Of a stretch of 7,156 nucleotides of DNA, positions 1 to 6,120 are shown one piece after another. The translations under genes were made by a program, and so were the position numbers. Source of the stretch: JAXGPP01 sp964436865 (GTDB lineage Bacteria; Planctomycetota; Planctomycetia; Pirellulales; Thermoguttaceae); the NCBI GenBank assembly GCA_964436865.1, contig CAYTFK010000345.1, positions 1-7,156 of the forward strand, read 5' to 3'. Every line of letters begins with the position of its first letter. Position 1 is the stretch's first letter. The notes beneath the pieces are model-generated. The model saw only the letters and a list, made by a program, of their open reading frames with translations. It was not told where the DNA came from and did no database searches.

Positions 1-326
1 AGCTGGTTCTTCTGGCCCATCACCAGGGCGAACCGCCGCCGGTAAGCGTTCTCTCGCCGCCATGGTATGTGCCCCATCACCCGGGCAGTGCCTGACGTGG
101 GCGTGATGACTCCGGACAGCAGCTTGAGCGTCGTGGTCTTCCCGGCCCCGTTGGGCCCCAAAAAAGCCACGAACTCCCCCGCCTGCACACGGAGGTCGAT
201 CGACCTCACCGCCTCGACACTGCGGTACTCGCGGCGAAACAGCCCGCCAATCGAGGCCTTCAGCCCTTCGCGTTTCTGATAAACCTGGTAGGACTTCGCC
301 AGTCCTTCGATTTCGATGACGTCCAT
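1..326 (-). CDS. ABC transporter ATP-binding protein, N-terminal part (cut by window edge)
   Basis: This is the ATPase subunit of an ABC transporter, which would power export or import through a separate membrane subunit lying outside the window. Reading the minus strand from the ATG at 326-324 gives 108 complete codons. The Walker A motif GPNGAGKTT is at residues 57-65 and a Q-loop glutamine lies near residue 105 (MGQKNQ). Signature, Walker B and H-loop lie beyond the edge. The N-terminus (KSYQVYQKREGLKAS, then LFRREYRSVEAV) resembles, from memory, the COG4586-type ATPases that partner ABC-2-like permeases; the substrate is unknown. An in-frame stop lies just upstream (TGA, minus strand 335-333), so this ATG is the only ATG/GTG/TTG start there. 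A GAGGA is close in front of it (minus strand 333-329). The gene diverges from ispF. ABC ATPase is certain; the subfamily is tentative. Confidence 0.9.
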   Translation of the reverse strand, partial: MDVIEIEGLAKSYQVYQKREGLKASIGGLFRREYRSVEAVRSIDLRVQAGEFVAFLGPNGAGKTTTLKLLSGVITPTSGTARVMGHIPWRRENAYRRRFALVMGQKNQ

Positions 327-520
327 AGTCCTCAATGTTACCGCATCCCCCGCCGCGAAGGGAGTCTTGGCCTCGAAGCGTGTCAGAAACCGTCTCCTCA
401 GCACCGGCAATTCTAGCAAGCCACGCGGCTGTCTCTTGCCCCCTCCCTTCTCGTATCCAAACGCCAGACACCTCCGCAGCCCACGTTCTGCAAGCCCCAA
501 AAACGGTTTCTCGCCTCGCG
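327..520. other. Divergent intergenic spacer, left part
   Basis: This is the spacer between the minus-strand ABC ATPase and the ispF promoter. Open frames cross it on the plus strand, including an upstream extension of the ispF frame, but their translations match no family I know and the ispF domain itself begins only near position 610. I see no convincing promoter for the ABC gene on the minus strand: a TAACAT-like hexamer (minus strand 340-335) is too close to the start to trust. No terminator or RNA gene is visible. Confidence 0.5.
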
Positions 521-549
521 TTGTGGCAATATGCCACTCGGGATATAAT
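521..549 (+). promoter_or_regulatory. Sigma-70-type promoter upstream of ispF
   Basis: A perfect -10 hexamer TATAAT sits at 544-549. Exactly 17 nt upstream is TTGTGG at 521-526, which matches the first three bases of the -35 consensus TTGACA. Transcription would be expected to start near A556. That is only 12 nt before the ATG at 568 but 45 nt before the ACG at 601, which favours the later start for ispF. It could drive the whole ispF-cysS-ruvC-ruvA series. Sequence-based only, with no expression evidence. Confidence 0.6.
523..537. promoter_or_regulatory. Perfect dyad overlapping the ispF promoter, possible operator
   Basis: GTGGCA (523-528) and TGCCAC (532-537) form a perfect 6-bp inverted repeat around ATA. 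The dyad covers the last bases of the -35 element and most of the first half of the spacer, where a bound repressor would block RNA polymerase. I do not recognise a regulator for this sequence. A 6+6 dyad can also arise by chance, so the operator role is inference. Confidence 0.35.
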
Positions 550-567
550 CCGCCGAAGTCTGGCTCG

Positions 568-1086
568 ATGCGAGACAGCCACCAGGAAGGAGAGCTCGCC
601 ACGTCGTCACTCCGCGTCGGAATTGGCCATGACACCCATCGGCTCACGCCGGGCGGACCGCTTCGATTGGGTGGGGTAGCTGTCCCTCACGATATGAGAG
701 CGGTCGGACACAGCGATGCCGACGCCTTGCTCCACGCCGTGACCGACGCCCTGCTGGGTGCGGCCGCGCTGGGCGACATCGGCGAAATGTTTCCCGACAC
801 CGATCCAGACAACCGGGGCCGCGATTCGGCCGATATGCTCCGCCGGGCATACCAGTCCGTGGTCCAGCGCGGCTGGCGAGTCGTAAACCTTGACTGCATC
901 GTGTTCGCCGAGCAACCGAAGCTGGCTCCCTTTAAGCAGGAAATCCGCAGTCGTATCGCCGAAATCCTTGGCATTGATCCCGACCTCGTGGGGCTCAAGG
1001 CCAAGACCGGCGAGGCCGTCGGCCCCATCGGCCGCAAGGAAGCGATCGCCGCCGAGTGCGTGGTACTGCTGGTGAGTCACCCGTAA
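568..1086 (+). CDS. ispF: 2-C-methyl-D-erythritol 2,4-cyclodiphosphate synthase (start may be ACG at 601)
   Basis: IspF converts CDP-ME 2-phosphate to MEcPP with release of CMP, in the non-mevalonate (MEP) isoprenoid pathway; it is a cytosolic homotrimer that uses a divalent metal such as zinc. The conserved opening VGIGHDTHR supplies the Asp and first His ligands, and the His of LLHAVTDALLGAAALGDIG is the third, corresponding to E. coli D8, H10 and H42. The hallmark GDIGEMFPDTDP follows, and KAKTGEAVGPIGR near the C-terminus corresponds to the nucleotide-site segment. The coordinates use the conventional ATG at 568 (172 codons). Starting at ACG 601 gives 161 codons, close to the 159 residues of E. 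coli IspF, and fits the SD at 584-593 and the predicted transcript start. The frame stays open back to 316, but that stretch shows no family similarity. It is first in the plus-strand series, 53 nt before cysS. Confidence 0.95.
   Translation: MRDSHQEGELATSSLRVGIGHDTHRLTPGGPLRLGGVAVPHDMRAVGHSDADALLHAVTDALLGAAALGDIGEMFPDTDPDNRGRDSADMLRRAYQSVVQRGWRVVNLDCIVFAEQPKLAPFKQEIRSRIAEILGIDPDLVGLKAKTGEAVGPIGRKEAIAAECVVLLVSHP
584..593 (+). promoter_or_regulatory. Strong Shine-Dalgarno element that decides the ispF start
   Basis: AGGAAGGAGA is purine-rich and contains AAGGAG. It lies downstream of the only upstream ATG (568) in the ispF frame and 7 nt before the in-frame ACG at 601. No ATG, GTG or TTG occurs in that frame between 571 and the beginning of the conserved IspF domain. 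The spacing therefore points to ACG 601 as initiation codon. Confidence 0.55.
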
Positions 1087-1139
1087 TCCGCTCCACACTC
1101 AAACCTCCCCCCTGCCCCGCCACCGATCGACGAGAACCC

Positions 1140-2684
1140 ATGATTCGCGTCTACAACACGCTCACCAAGACCAAGGAACAGTTCGAGCCGGTGCGGCCGC
1201 CCCAGGTGGGCATCTATCTCTGCGGCCCCACGGTTTACAAGCCGAGCCATATCGGCCACATGGTTGGGCCGGTGATCTTCGACGCCATCAAACGCTACCT
1301 GACCTATTCGGGCTATAAGGTCACGCTCGTAATCAACGTCACCGATGTCGACGACAAGCTGATCGCTGAGTCGCAGAAGCGCGGCATGCCGATGTCGCAG
1401 TTGGCCACCGAGATGACGGCCGACTACATGCGGAACCTTGAAGCGATGGGAATCGACTCGGTCGACCTGTTCCCGCGAGCCACCGACAACATCCAGGAGA
1501 TCATCCGTTTCACTTCGGAACTCATCGCCAAGGGTTTCGCTTACGACTCGGAAGGAGACGTTTATTTCGACGTCAGCAAGTCGAAAGACTACGGCAAACT
1601 GAGCCACCGCACCATCGAGGCGATGCAGGGCGAAGGGGGCGACACCGTTGAACGGAAGCGTTCCGCAGCCGATTTTGCCCTCTGGAAGTCGGCCAAGCCG
1701 GGCGAACCGTCGTGGGACAGCCCCTGGGGTCCTGGCCGCCCGGGGTGGCACATCGAGTGCTCGGTGATGAGCAGCCGCTTTCTCGGAGAGACATTCGACA
1801 TCCACGGCGGCGGCCTCGACCTCGTCTTCCCCCATCATGAGAACGAGATCGCTCAAAGCGAGGCGCGGCATGGGCAGCCGATGGCCAAATACTGGCTCCA
1901 CAACGGCCTGATGCAGGCCTCGGAAGAAGTTGGAAAGGTGGGCGGTCGCCACACCCGGCCATCGGAAGGCGATCTCGACGCCCAGCAGGCCGGCAAGATC
2001 AGCAAATCGAAAGGCGCCAGCCCCTTCCGTGAACTCCTGGCCGAGTTCGCCCCCGAGACGATCCGTTTCTATCTCCTCTCCACGCAGTACCGCCGCCCCA
2101 TCGATTTCTCGCACGAACGGATCGCGGAAGTCGGCACCGGCCTGGAGACCTTCTACCGCTTCTTCAAGCGATACGAACGGGTGACCGGCGAGGCGTTCTA
2201 CGAAATCAAGGCTCCCTTGTTCCGGAACGAGGGCGGCATCGAGGCCGGTGGCGATCCCCTGTTGACGGCCGTGGCCGACCTGCGGAACCGCTTCCTCGAT
2301 TCGATGGACGACGACTTCAACACCGGCGGCGCCATCGGCGACCTGTTCGAGCTTGTCCGCCGATTGAACAAGTACGTCGATGACGAGAAGCTGGAAGGCG
2401 CGGCGGCGCCCCCCGCAGAGAGGCTGTCGGCGCTGCGAAGCGGGGCCACCACGCTCCGCGAACTGGCGCTCACGCTCGGGCTCTTCCGGCAGCCGCCACA
2501 GGCTCAGTCGGCCGGCGGCGACCAACTGGCCGGCAAGCTGATCGAACTGCTGATCACCGTCCGCGCCGACGCCCGCAAGGCGAAGAACTTCGCCATGGCC
2601 GACTCAATCCGCAAAGGCCTGGCCGATCTGGGCGTCACCCTCGAAGACCGGCCGGGCGGGACCGATTGGACAGTCAGCAAGTAG
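1140..2684 (+). CDS. cysS: Cysteinyl-tRNA synthetase
   Basis: This class I aminoacyl-tRNA synthetase charges tRNA-Cys with cysteine using ATP, in the cytosol. It has 514 residues. The HIGH motif is at residues 37-40 and the KMSKS-type loop is KISKS at 286-290. The four zinc ligands that select cysteine are all visible: C28 (LCGPTVY), C207 (HIECSVM), H232 and E236 (HHENE). The C-terminal helical part ends with RKAKNFAMADSIRKGLADLGV, typical of the family. The ATG at 1140 gives the usual start MIRVYNTLT; the frame extends upstream to 1056 into ispF, but that part is not family sequence. About 50 residues separate the last zinc ligand from KISKS, against about 28 in E. coli, so there is a Gly/charged insert near 255-284. 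The leader has no good SD. ruvC follows after 24 nt. Confidence 0.97.
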   Translation: MIRVYNTLTKTKEQFEPVRPPQVGIYLCGPTVYKPSHIGHMVGPVIFDAIKRYLTYSGYKVTLVINVTDVDDKLIAESQKRGMPMSQLATEMTADYMRNLEAMGIDSVDLFPRATDNIQEIIRFTSELIAKGFAYDSEGDVYFDVSKSKDYGKLSHRTIEAMQGEGGDTVERKRSAADFALWKSAKPGEPSWDSPWGPGRPGWHIECSVMSSRFLGETFDIHGGGLDLVFPHHENEIAQSEARHGQPMAKYWLHNGLMQASEEVGKVGGRHTRPSEGDLDAQQAGKISKSKGASPFRELLAEFAPETIRFYLLSTQYRRPIDFSHERIAEVGTGLETFYRFFKRYERVTGEAFYEIKAPLFRNEGGIEAGGDPLLTAVADLRNRFLDSMDDDFNTGGAIGDLFELVRRLNKYVDDEKLEGAAAPPAERLSALRSGATTLRELALTLGLFRQPPQAQSAGGDQLAGKLIELLITVRADARKAKNFAMADSIRKGLADLGVTLEDRPGGTDWTVSK

Positions 2685-2708
2685 CCGCCGAAATCACCTC
2701 CGGGGCCA

Positions 2709-3221
2709 ATGGCTTCATCCTCTCCGCATCGCATCCTTGGTATTGACCCGGGGCTCAACATCACCGGCTATGCGGTGATCGAAGTCTCTTCTGGGCGTCC
2801 CAAACTCTGCGAGGCGGGCGTGGTTCGCGGCCGGACCAAAGGATCGCTCCCGCTGCGGCTGGTCGAGATCTACGACGGCGTCTGCGAAGTCATCACATCG
2901 CTCCAACCGGCGATGATGGCGATCGAGGAACTGTACTCGCACTACGACCGGCCGCGGACGGCGATTCTCATGGGTCACGCCCGGGGAGCGATCTGCCTGG
3001 CCGCTGCCAAAGCGGGCCTCTCCATCACCAGCTACTCGGCGACGCAGATCAAAAAAATCCTGACCGGTGCCGGCCGGGCCCCCAAGGGTCAGGTGCAACG
3101 GGCGATCCAGCATGAACTCGGATTGGACCGCTTGCCCGAACCGCCTGACGTGGCCGATGCCCTGGCGATCGCGCTTTGCCACTACTATCTTAAGGACAAG
3201 CCGAGCGCGCTGCGTCGATAG
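2709..3221 (+). CDS. ruvC: Holliday junction resolvase RuvC (crossover junction endodeoxyribonuclease)
   Basis: RuvC is the dimeric metal-dependent nuclease that makes paired nicks in Holliday junctions, working with the RuvAB motor in recombinational repair. The 170-residue product has the RNase H-like fold markers: catalytic D13 (GIDPGLNITGYA), E73 (AIEELY), and D147 and D150 (PPDVADALAIALCH), matching E. coli D7, E66, D138 and D141. The central SYSATQIKKILTGAGRAPKGQVQ segment is also typical. Length is normal (E. coli 173). The ATG at 2709 places the GIDPG motif at residue 11, slightly later than usual. The 24-nt spacer after cysS has no SD; instead it contains ATCACCTCC (2693-2701), which looks like the 3' end of 16S rRNA. 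ruvA begins 82 nt downstream. Confidence 0.97.
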   Translation: MASSSPHRILGIDPGLNITGYAVIEVSSGRPKLCEAGVVRGRTKGSLPLRLVEIYDGVCEVITSLQPAMMAIEELYSHYDRPRTAILMGHARGAICLAAAKAGLSITSYSATQIKKILTGAGRAPKGQVQRAIQHELGLDRLPEPPDVADALAIALCHYYLKDKPSALRR

Positions 3222-3292
3222 CCCGACTTGTCTGGCCGCGGCCTTGCCGGCCGGGCCGCCCGTTGCCGATCCATGCCTCGTTTTCGATCACC

Positions 3293-3298
3293 GGAGGG
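3293..3298 (+). promoter_or_regulatory. Shine-Dalgarno element that decides the ruvA TTG start
   Basis: GGAGGG lies 5 nt before the TTG at 3304, where the RuvA N-terminus (MITKISGQL) begins. The nearest ATG, at 3299, is in another frame, abuts the SD and reads ATG-ACT-TGA, so it cannot be the start of ruvA. Confidence 0.7.
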
Positions 3299-3303
3299 AT
3301 GAC

Positions 3304-3933
3304 TTGATCACGAAGATCTCCGGCCAGCTCACCGCCCTGGCCGACGACACCCTGACGCTCAAAGTTGGGCCGTTCGAATATGAGGTGCTGATTCCCGAGT
3401 TCACCAGGCGGCAACTCCAGCGGGAGTTGAACCGCGAAGTCAGCCTCCACACCATCGAGTTTATCGAGGGAAATCCGATGCAGGGCCGAATGACGCCCCG
3501 CTTGATTGGGTTCCTCACCGAGCCCGAACGCGAGTTTTTCGAGCTTTTCTGCTCGGTCGACGGCGTGGGGGTTAAGAAAGCGCTGCGGGCGATGATCCGC
3601 CCGGTCAAAGAAGTCGCCACGGCGATCGAAGAACAGGACACCAAGACCCTCGAGGGGCTGCCCGGCGTGGGAGCCGCCACCGCCGAACGCATCATCGCTA
3701 AGTTGCGCCGAAAAGTGCCCAAATTCGCCCTCATCGCCATCCAGAAGCAAGCCTACGAAGCGGAGGTCGAATCCGACGTGATATCGCAGACCTTCGAGGC
3801 CCTGCGGACGCTCGGCCACTCCGAAAGCGATGCCCGGCGATTGATCGACACCGCGCTCTCGGTCAAGAAAAAGTACCCCGACGTCGACAGCCTCATCCGC
3901 GCGATCTACCAGCAGTCCCAGAAAAACCCGTAG
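3304..3933 (+). CDS. ruvA: Holliday junction branch migration complex subunit RuvA
   Basis: RuvA binds the four-way junction as a tetramer and loads RuvB rings, promoting branch migration. The 209-residue product shows an N-terminal OB-fold (1-70), two helix-hairpin-helix motifs (around 83-100, VDGVGVKKALRAM, and 117-134, LEGLPGVGAATAERIIAK), and the C-terminal RuvB-binding helical domain (about 158-203, ending DVDSLIRAIYQQ). The start is TTG, chosen because MITKISG aligns with the family N-terminus and an SD sits 5 nt upstream; the frame is open further upstream only as an overlap with ruvC. The loop that carries the acidic pin in E. coli (E55, D56) here reads EGNPMQGRMTP: E55 is kept, D56 is not, and the loop is about 7 residues longer. 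ruvB is not adjacent; two zinc-ribbon genes intervene. Confidence 0.96.
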   Translation: MITKISGQLTALADDTLTLKVGPFEYEVLIPEFTRRQLQRELNREVSLHTIEFIEGNPMQGRMTPRLIGFLTEPEREFFELFCSVDGVGVKKALRAMIRPVKEVATAIEEQDTKTLEGLPGVGAATAERIIAKLRRKVPKFALIAIQKQAYEAEVESDVISQTFEALRTLGHSESDARRLIDTALSVKKKYPDVDSLIRAIYQQSQKNP

Positions 3934-3978
3934 CCCTCCAGGCACTCAAAGCAGATCATCGATAGCCGTTCGCCTGCC

Positions 3979-5049
3979 ATGCCCGCCGTAACCTCCTATG
4001 AGCCGACACTGCGCGACGCGCCGCCCGTGATTCACACCCGGGCGTGTGAGCAATGCGGCGCGCCGGTGGAGCCGACCGACCGCTTCTGCAACGCCTGCGG
4101 CCGCGAACAGCCGGCAGCCGCCGAGGTGCACCAACCGCCCCCGCTGGCCCGGCATCTCCGCTGCGAGAATTGCGGCGCCGAAGTGGCGATCGATCCCGAT
4201 CAGCGGAGCTACGTCTGCGCATTCTGCGATTCAACCTACGTCGTCGAATTCACTCCCGCCCAGACCGGCCGCCAGCCGCCCGAGTTCGTCATCGGTTTCT
4301 CGATCACGCCTCAGCAGGCGCTCGACCGCTTTCGGCAGTGGCTGGGCCGCAATTCCTGGTTCCGCCCGGGCGACCTGAAGCTCGCCCAGATCGAAGATAA
4401 GCTGCGGGGGGTGTATCTGCCGTTCTGGGCCTTCTCCATGCTTGCCGAGAGCGACTGGTCGGCCTCGATCGGCGAGCATTGGTACCGCACCGAAACCTAT
4501 ACCACCGTCGAGAACGGCAAGACAGTCACCAAGACTCGAACCGTGACGGAAACGGAGTGGTGGCCGCTCAGCGGCCGCCACCACCGCTTCTACAGCGGCT
4601 ATCTTGTCTCCGGCAGTCGCGGCCTGGCGCAGGCTGATGCCGAGCGGATCAAGCCGTTCCATCTCGCCGCACTGAAGCGATATGAACCCTATTTCCTCGC
4701 CGGCTGGCTGAGCGAAGAATACTCGATCGAGCGCGAGAACGCCCTCGAACTCTGCCAGCAGGAGTTCTACCGCCGCGAGCAGCAGGCGGTCGCCCATTTC
4801 CTGCCCGGCGATACCTACAGCAACCTGGGCGTCGAGACGCGGTTCAGCCGGGTGAGTTCCGACCTCATCCTGCTCCCCGTCTATTTGCTCAGCTATCGCT
4901 ACGGCGACAAACTGTACCGCTTTCTCGTCAACGGCCAGACCGGCAAGGCCGATGGCGACAAACCCGTCTCCTGGTGGAAGATTCTGATCACCGTCGTCGT
5001 GGCGATGATCGCCTTCGCCTTGATTGCCCTGTTGATGAGCCAGCTCTGA
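3979..5049 (+). CDS. Zinc-ribbon protein with C-terminal membrane anchor (paralog 1)
   Basis: Function unknown. The 356-residue product has four CxxC pairs near the N-terminus: C23/C26 with C37/C40 forms one zinc ribbon, and C62/C65 with C80/C83 a second, TFIIB-like one. A core domain of about 200 residues follows, with RQWLGR (119-124), FRPGDL, YLPFW (146-150) and WWPLSGRHHRFYSGY. Between YLPFW and WWPL lies a Thr-rich, probably beta-hairpin stretch (about 170-192). A conserved block LLPVYLLSYRYGDKLYRFLV and NGQTGK leads to one hydrophobic segment (334-354), leaving only a few residues after it. The protein is thus probably tail-anchored with the ribbons in the cytoplasm. From memory such proteins are often labelled 'zinc ribbon' or misnamed as primosomal/helicase proteins; no helicase motif is present. 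The ATG at 3979 has no clear SD, 45 nt after ruvA. Confidence 0.88.
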   Translation: MPAVTSYEPTLRDAPPVIHTRACEQCGAPVEPTDRFCNACGREQPAAAEVHQPPPLARHLRCENCGAEVAIDPDQRSYVCAFCDSTYVVEFTPAQTGRQPPEFVIGFSITPQQALDRFRQWLGRNSWFRPGDLKLAQIEDKLRGVYLPFWAFSMLAESDWSASIGEHWYRTETYTTVENGKTVTKTRTVTETEWWPLSGRHHRFYSGYLVSGSRGLAQADAERIKPFHLAALKRYEPYFLAGWLSEEYSIERENALELCQQEFYRREQQAVAHFLPGDTYSNLGVETRFSRVSSDLILLPVYLLSYRYGDKLYRFLVNGQTGKADGDKPVSWWKILITVVVAMIAFALIALLMSQL

Positions 5050-5088
5050 CAAGCCCTCAGCAGCCCCTCTCAGCCATCGTCGCTCCAA

Positions 5089-5113
5089 AGCCGATCGCTG
5101 ACGGCTGATCGCT
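5089..5113. repeat. Short repeats in the spacer between the two zinc-ribbon genes
   Basis: GATCGCT occurs twice (5093-5099 and 5107-5113), and AGCCG (5089-5093) pairs with CGGCT (5102-5106) around an 8-nt loop. There is no T-run after it, so it is not a convincing intrinsic terminator. It may be a weak hairpin in a read-through transcript or simple chance. Confidence 0.25.
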
Positions 5114-5125
5114 CTGCCTCCCGCC

Positions 5126-6097
5126 ATGCCCGAACTCCTGATCCGCTGCGATACGTGCCAGAGCCTCCTGGACGAGGAAGACCTGTTCTGCGCCAACTGC
5201 GGGACGGAGGCCCCCCGCCGCGCCGAGAACGCGATTGCCGGATCGTCCCGGGTGGCAACGCACAACTTCACTTGCTCCGGTTGCGGCGCCTCGATGAGCT
5301 ACGACGCCCAGGCCTCGGCATTGCGGTGCCCGTTTTGCAGTTCCGTCGACATGGTGGAACAGAAAGACGCCCGAGTGCTGCGTCCCCAAAGCGTGGTACC
5401 GTTCCGCGTTTCGAAGGAGACGGCCGAGACAACGCTGCGGCAATGGCTGGGAAGAGGTTTCTGGCGACCCGGCGACCTTTCGCAAACCGCCAGCCTGCTC
5501 GCCATGCGGCCGGTATACGTCCCTTACTGGATCTTCGAGGCGCGGACGCACACCTACTGGACTGCCGACACCAGCCAGACGCCCCCCGGTGCGTCGGCCG
5601 ACTGGTATCCGTTGGCGGGCGAGCATCGCGGCCGCTACGCCGGCTTGTTGATCGGCGCCAGCGCCGTGCTGTCGACCTGGGAGACATCGGAGATTTGCCC
5701 TTTCGACCTCTCGGCTGCGGTAGCCCCGGAAGAGGTCGACCTCGACAACGTCACGGTCGAGCAGTTCTCGATGCCTCGGAAATACGCCCGCCCCCTGGCA
5801 GAGCAAGCCCTGGAAGCGTCCGAGTCACAGGCGTGCCAGCAGCAATACGTCCCCGGTCGGGCCCGCAATGTGCACGTCAACGTGCTCGTGGAGGGCATGA
5901 CGAGCATCCCCGTCCTGCTGCCCGTCTGGATCATGGCGTACCGCTACCGCGACCAGGTCTTCCGCTTCCTCGTCAACGGGCAGACCGGCCGGGCCACCGG
6001 CCAGGCCCCCACGTCCTGGACCAAGGTGGCCGTGGCCATCGTGGTCGCCATCGGGGCGGTACTCGTGATCGCCGGGTTGGCCGCACTGATGCAGTAG
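5126..6097 (+). CDS. Zinc-ribbon protein with C-terminal membrane anchor (paralog 2)
   Basis: Function unknown; a tandem paralog of the preceding gene. The 323-residue product keeps the same plan: CxxC pairs at C8/C11, C22/C25, C50/C53 and C68/C71, then RQWLGR (105-110), FWRPGDL, YVPYW (131-135), WYPLAGEHRGRYAGLL, the block LLPVWIMAYRYRDQVFRFLV with NGQTGR, and one hydrophobic segment (about 300-322) that reaches the C-terminus. Compared with its neighbour it starts nearer the first Cys pair and lacks most of the Thr-rich stretch between YVPYW and WYPL, about 19 residues shorter there. All eight cysteines and the pre-membrane motif are intact, so it looks functional, not decayed. Start ATG at 5126, 76 nt after paralog 1, without a recognisable SD; the leader is pyrimidine-rich. 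A DNA, RNA or protein partner for the ribbons cannot be told from sequence. Confidence 0.88.
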   Translation: MPELLIRCDTCQSLLDEEDLFCANCGTEAPRRAENAIAGSSRVATHNFTCSGCGASMSYDAQASALRCPFCSSVDMVEQKDARVLRPQSVVPFRVSKETAETTLRQWLGRGFWRPGDLSQTASLLAMRPVYVPYWIFEARTHTYWTADTSQTPPGASADWYPLAGEHRGRYAGLLIGASAVLSTWETSEICPFDLSAAVAPEEVDLDNVTVEQFSMPRKYARPLAEQALEASESQACQQQYVPGRARNVHVNVLVEGMTSIPVLLPVWIMAYRYRDQVFRFLVNGQTGRATGQAPTSWTKVAVAIVVAIGAVLVIAGLAALMQ

Positions 6098-6111
6098 CGG
6101 AGCGCCGGATT

Positions 6112-6120
6112 TGGTATACT
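6112..6120 (+). promoter_or_regulatory. Possible extended -10 promoter for ruvB
   Basis: TGGTATACT matches an extended -10 (TGn plus TATACT, one mismatch to TATAAT) starting 15 nt after the stop of the second zinc-ribbon gene. The hexamer 17 nt upstream (CAGTAG, 6092-6097) is a poor -35, which extended -10 promoters tolerate. Transcription would start near 6127, leaving a leader of about 48 nt before ruvB. Confidence 0.4.

Noticed and set aside
316..567. Upstream extension of the ispF reading frame
   Set aside because: It would precede the predicted promoter and add about 84 residues with no similarity to IspF; the promoter at 521-549 falls inside it.
1077..2525. Long minus-strand open frame (482 codons) opposite cysS
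   Set aside because: It lies inside a certain cysS gene, its translation matches no family I know, and long antisense frames are common opposite GC-rich coding sequence.
2693..2701. ATCACCTCC before ruvC, identical to the 3' end of 16S rRNA
   Set aside because: Nine bases in a C-rich leader can match by chance, and no other rRNA sequence surrounds it, so it is not an rRNA fragment.
3222..3303. GC-rich palindromic spacer between ruvC and ruvA (GGCCGCGGCC at 3234-3243 and nearby GGCC repeats)
   Set aside because: Short stems are possible but there is no T-run for a terminator, and GGCC palindromes are expected in DNA of this composition.
3979..6097. Zinc-ribbon genes as a mobile or defence island
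   Set aside because: No integrase, transposase, repeats, tRNA or composition change is visible, the spacers are housekeeping-like, and neither product has a nuclease, helicase or toxin motif.
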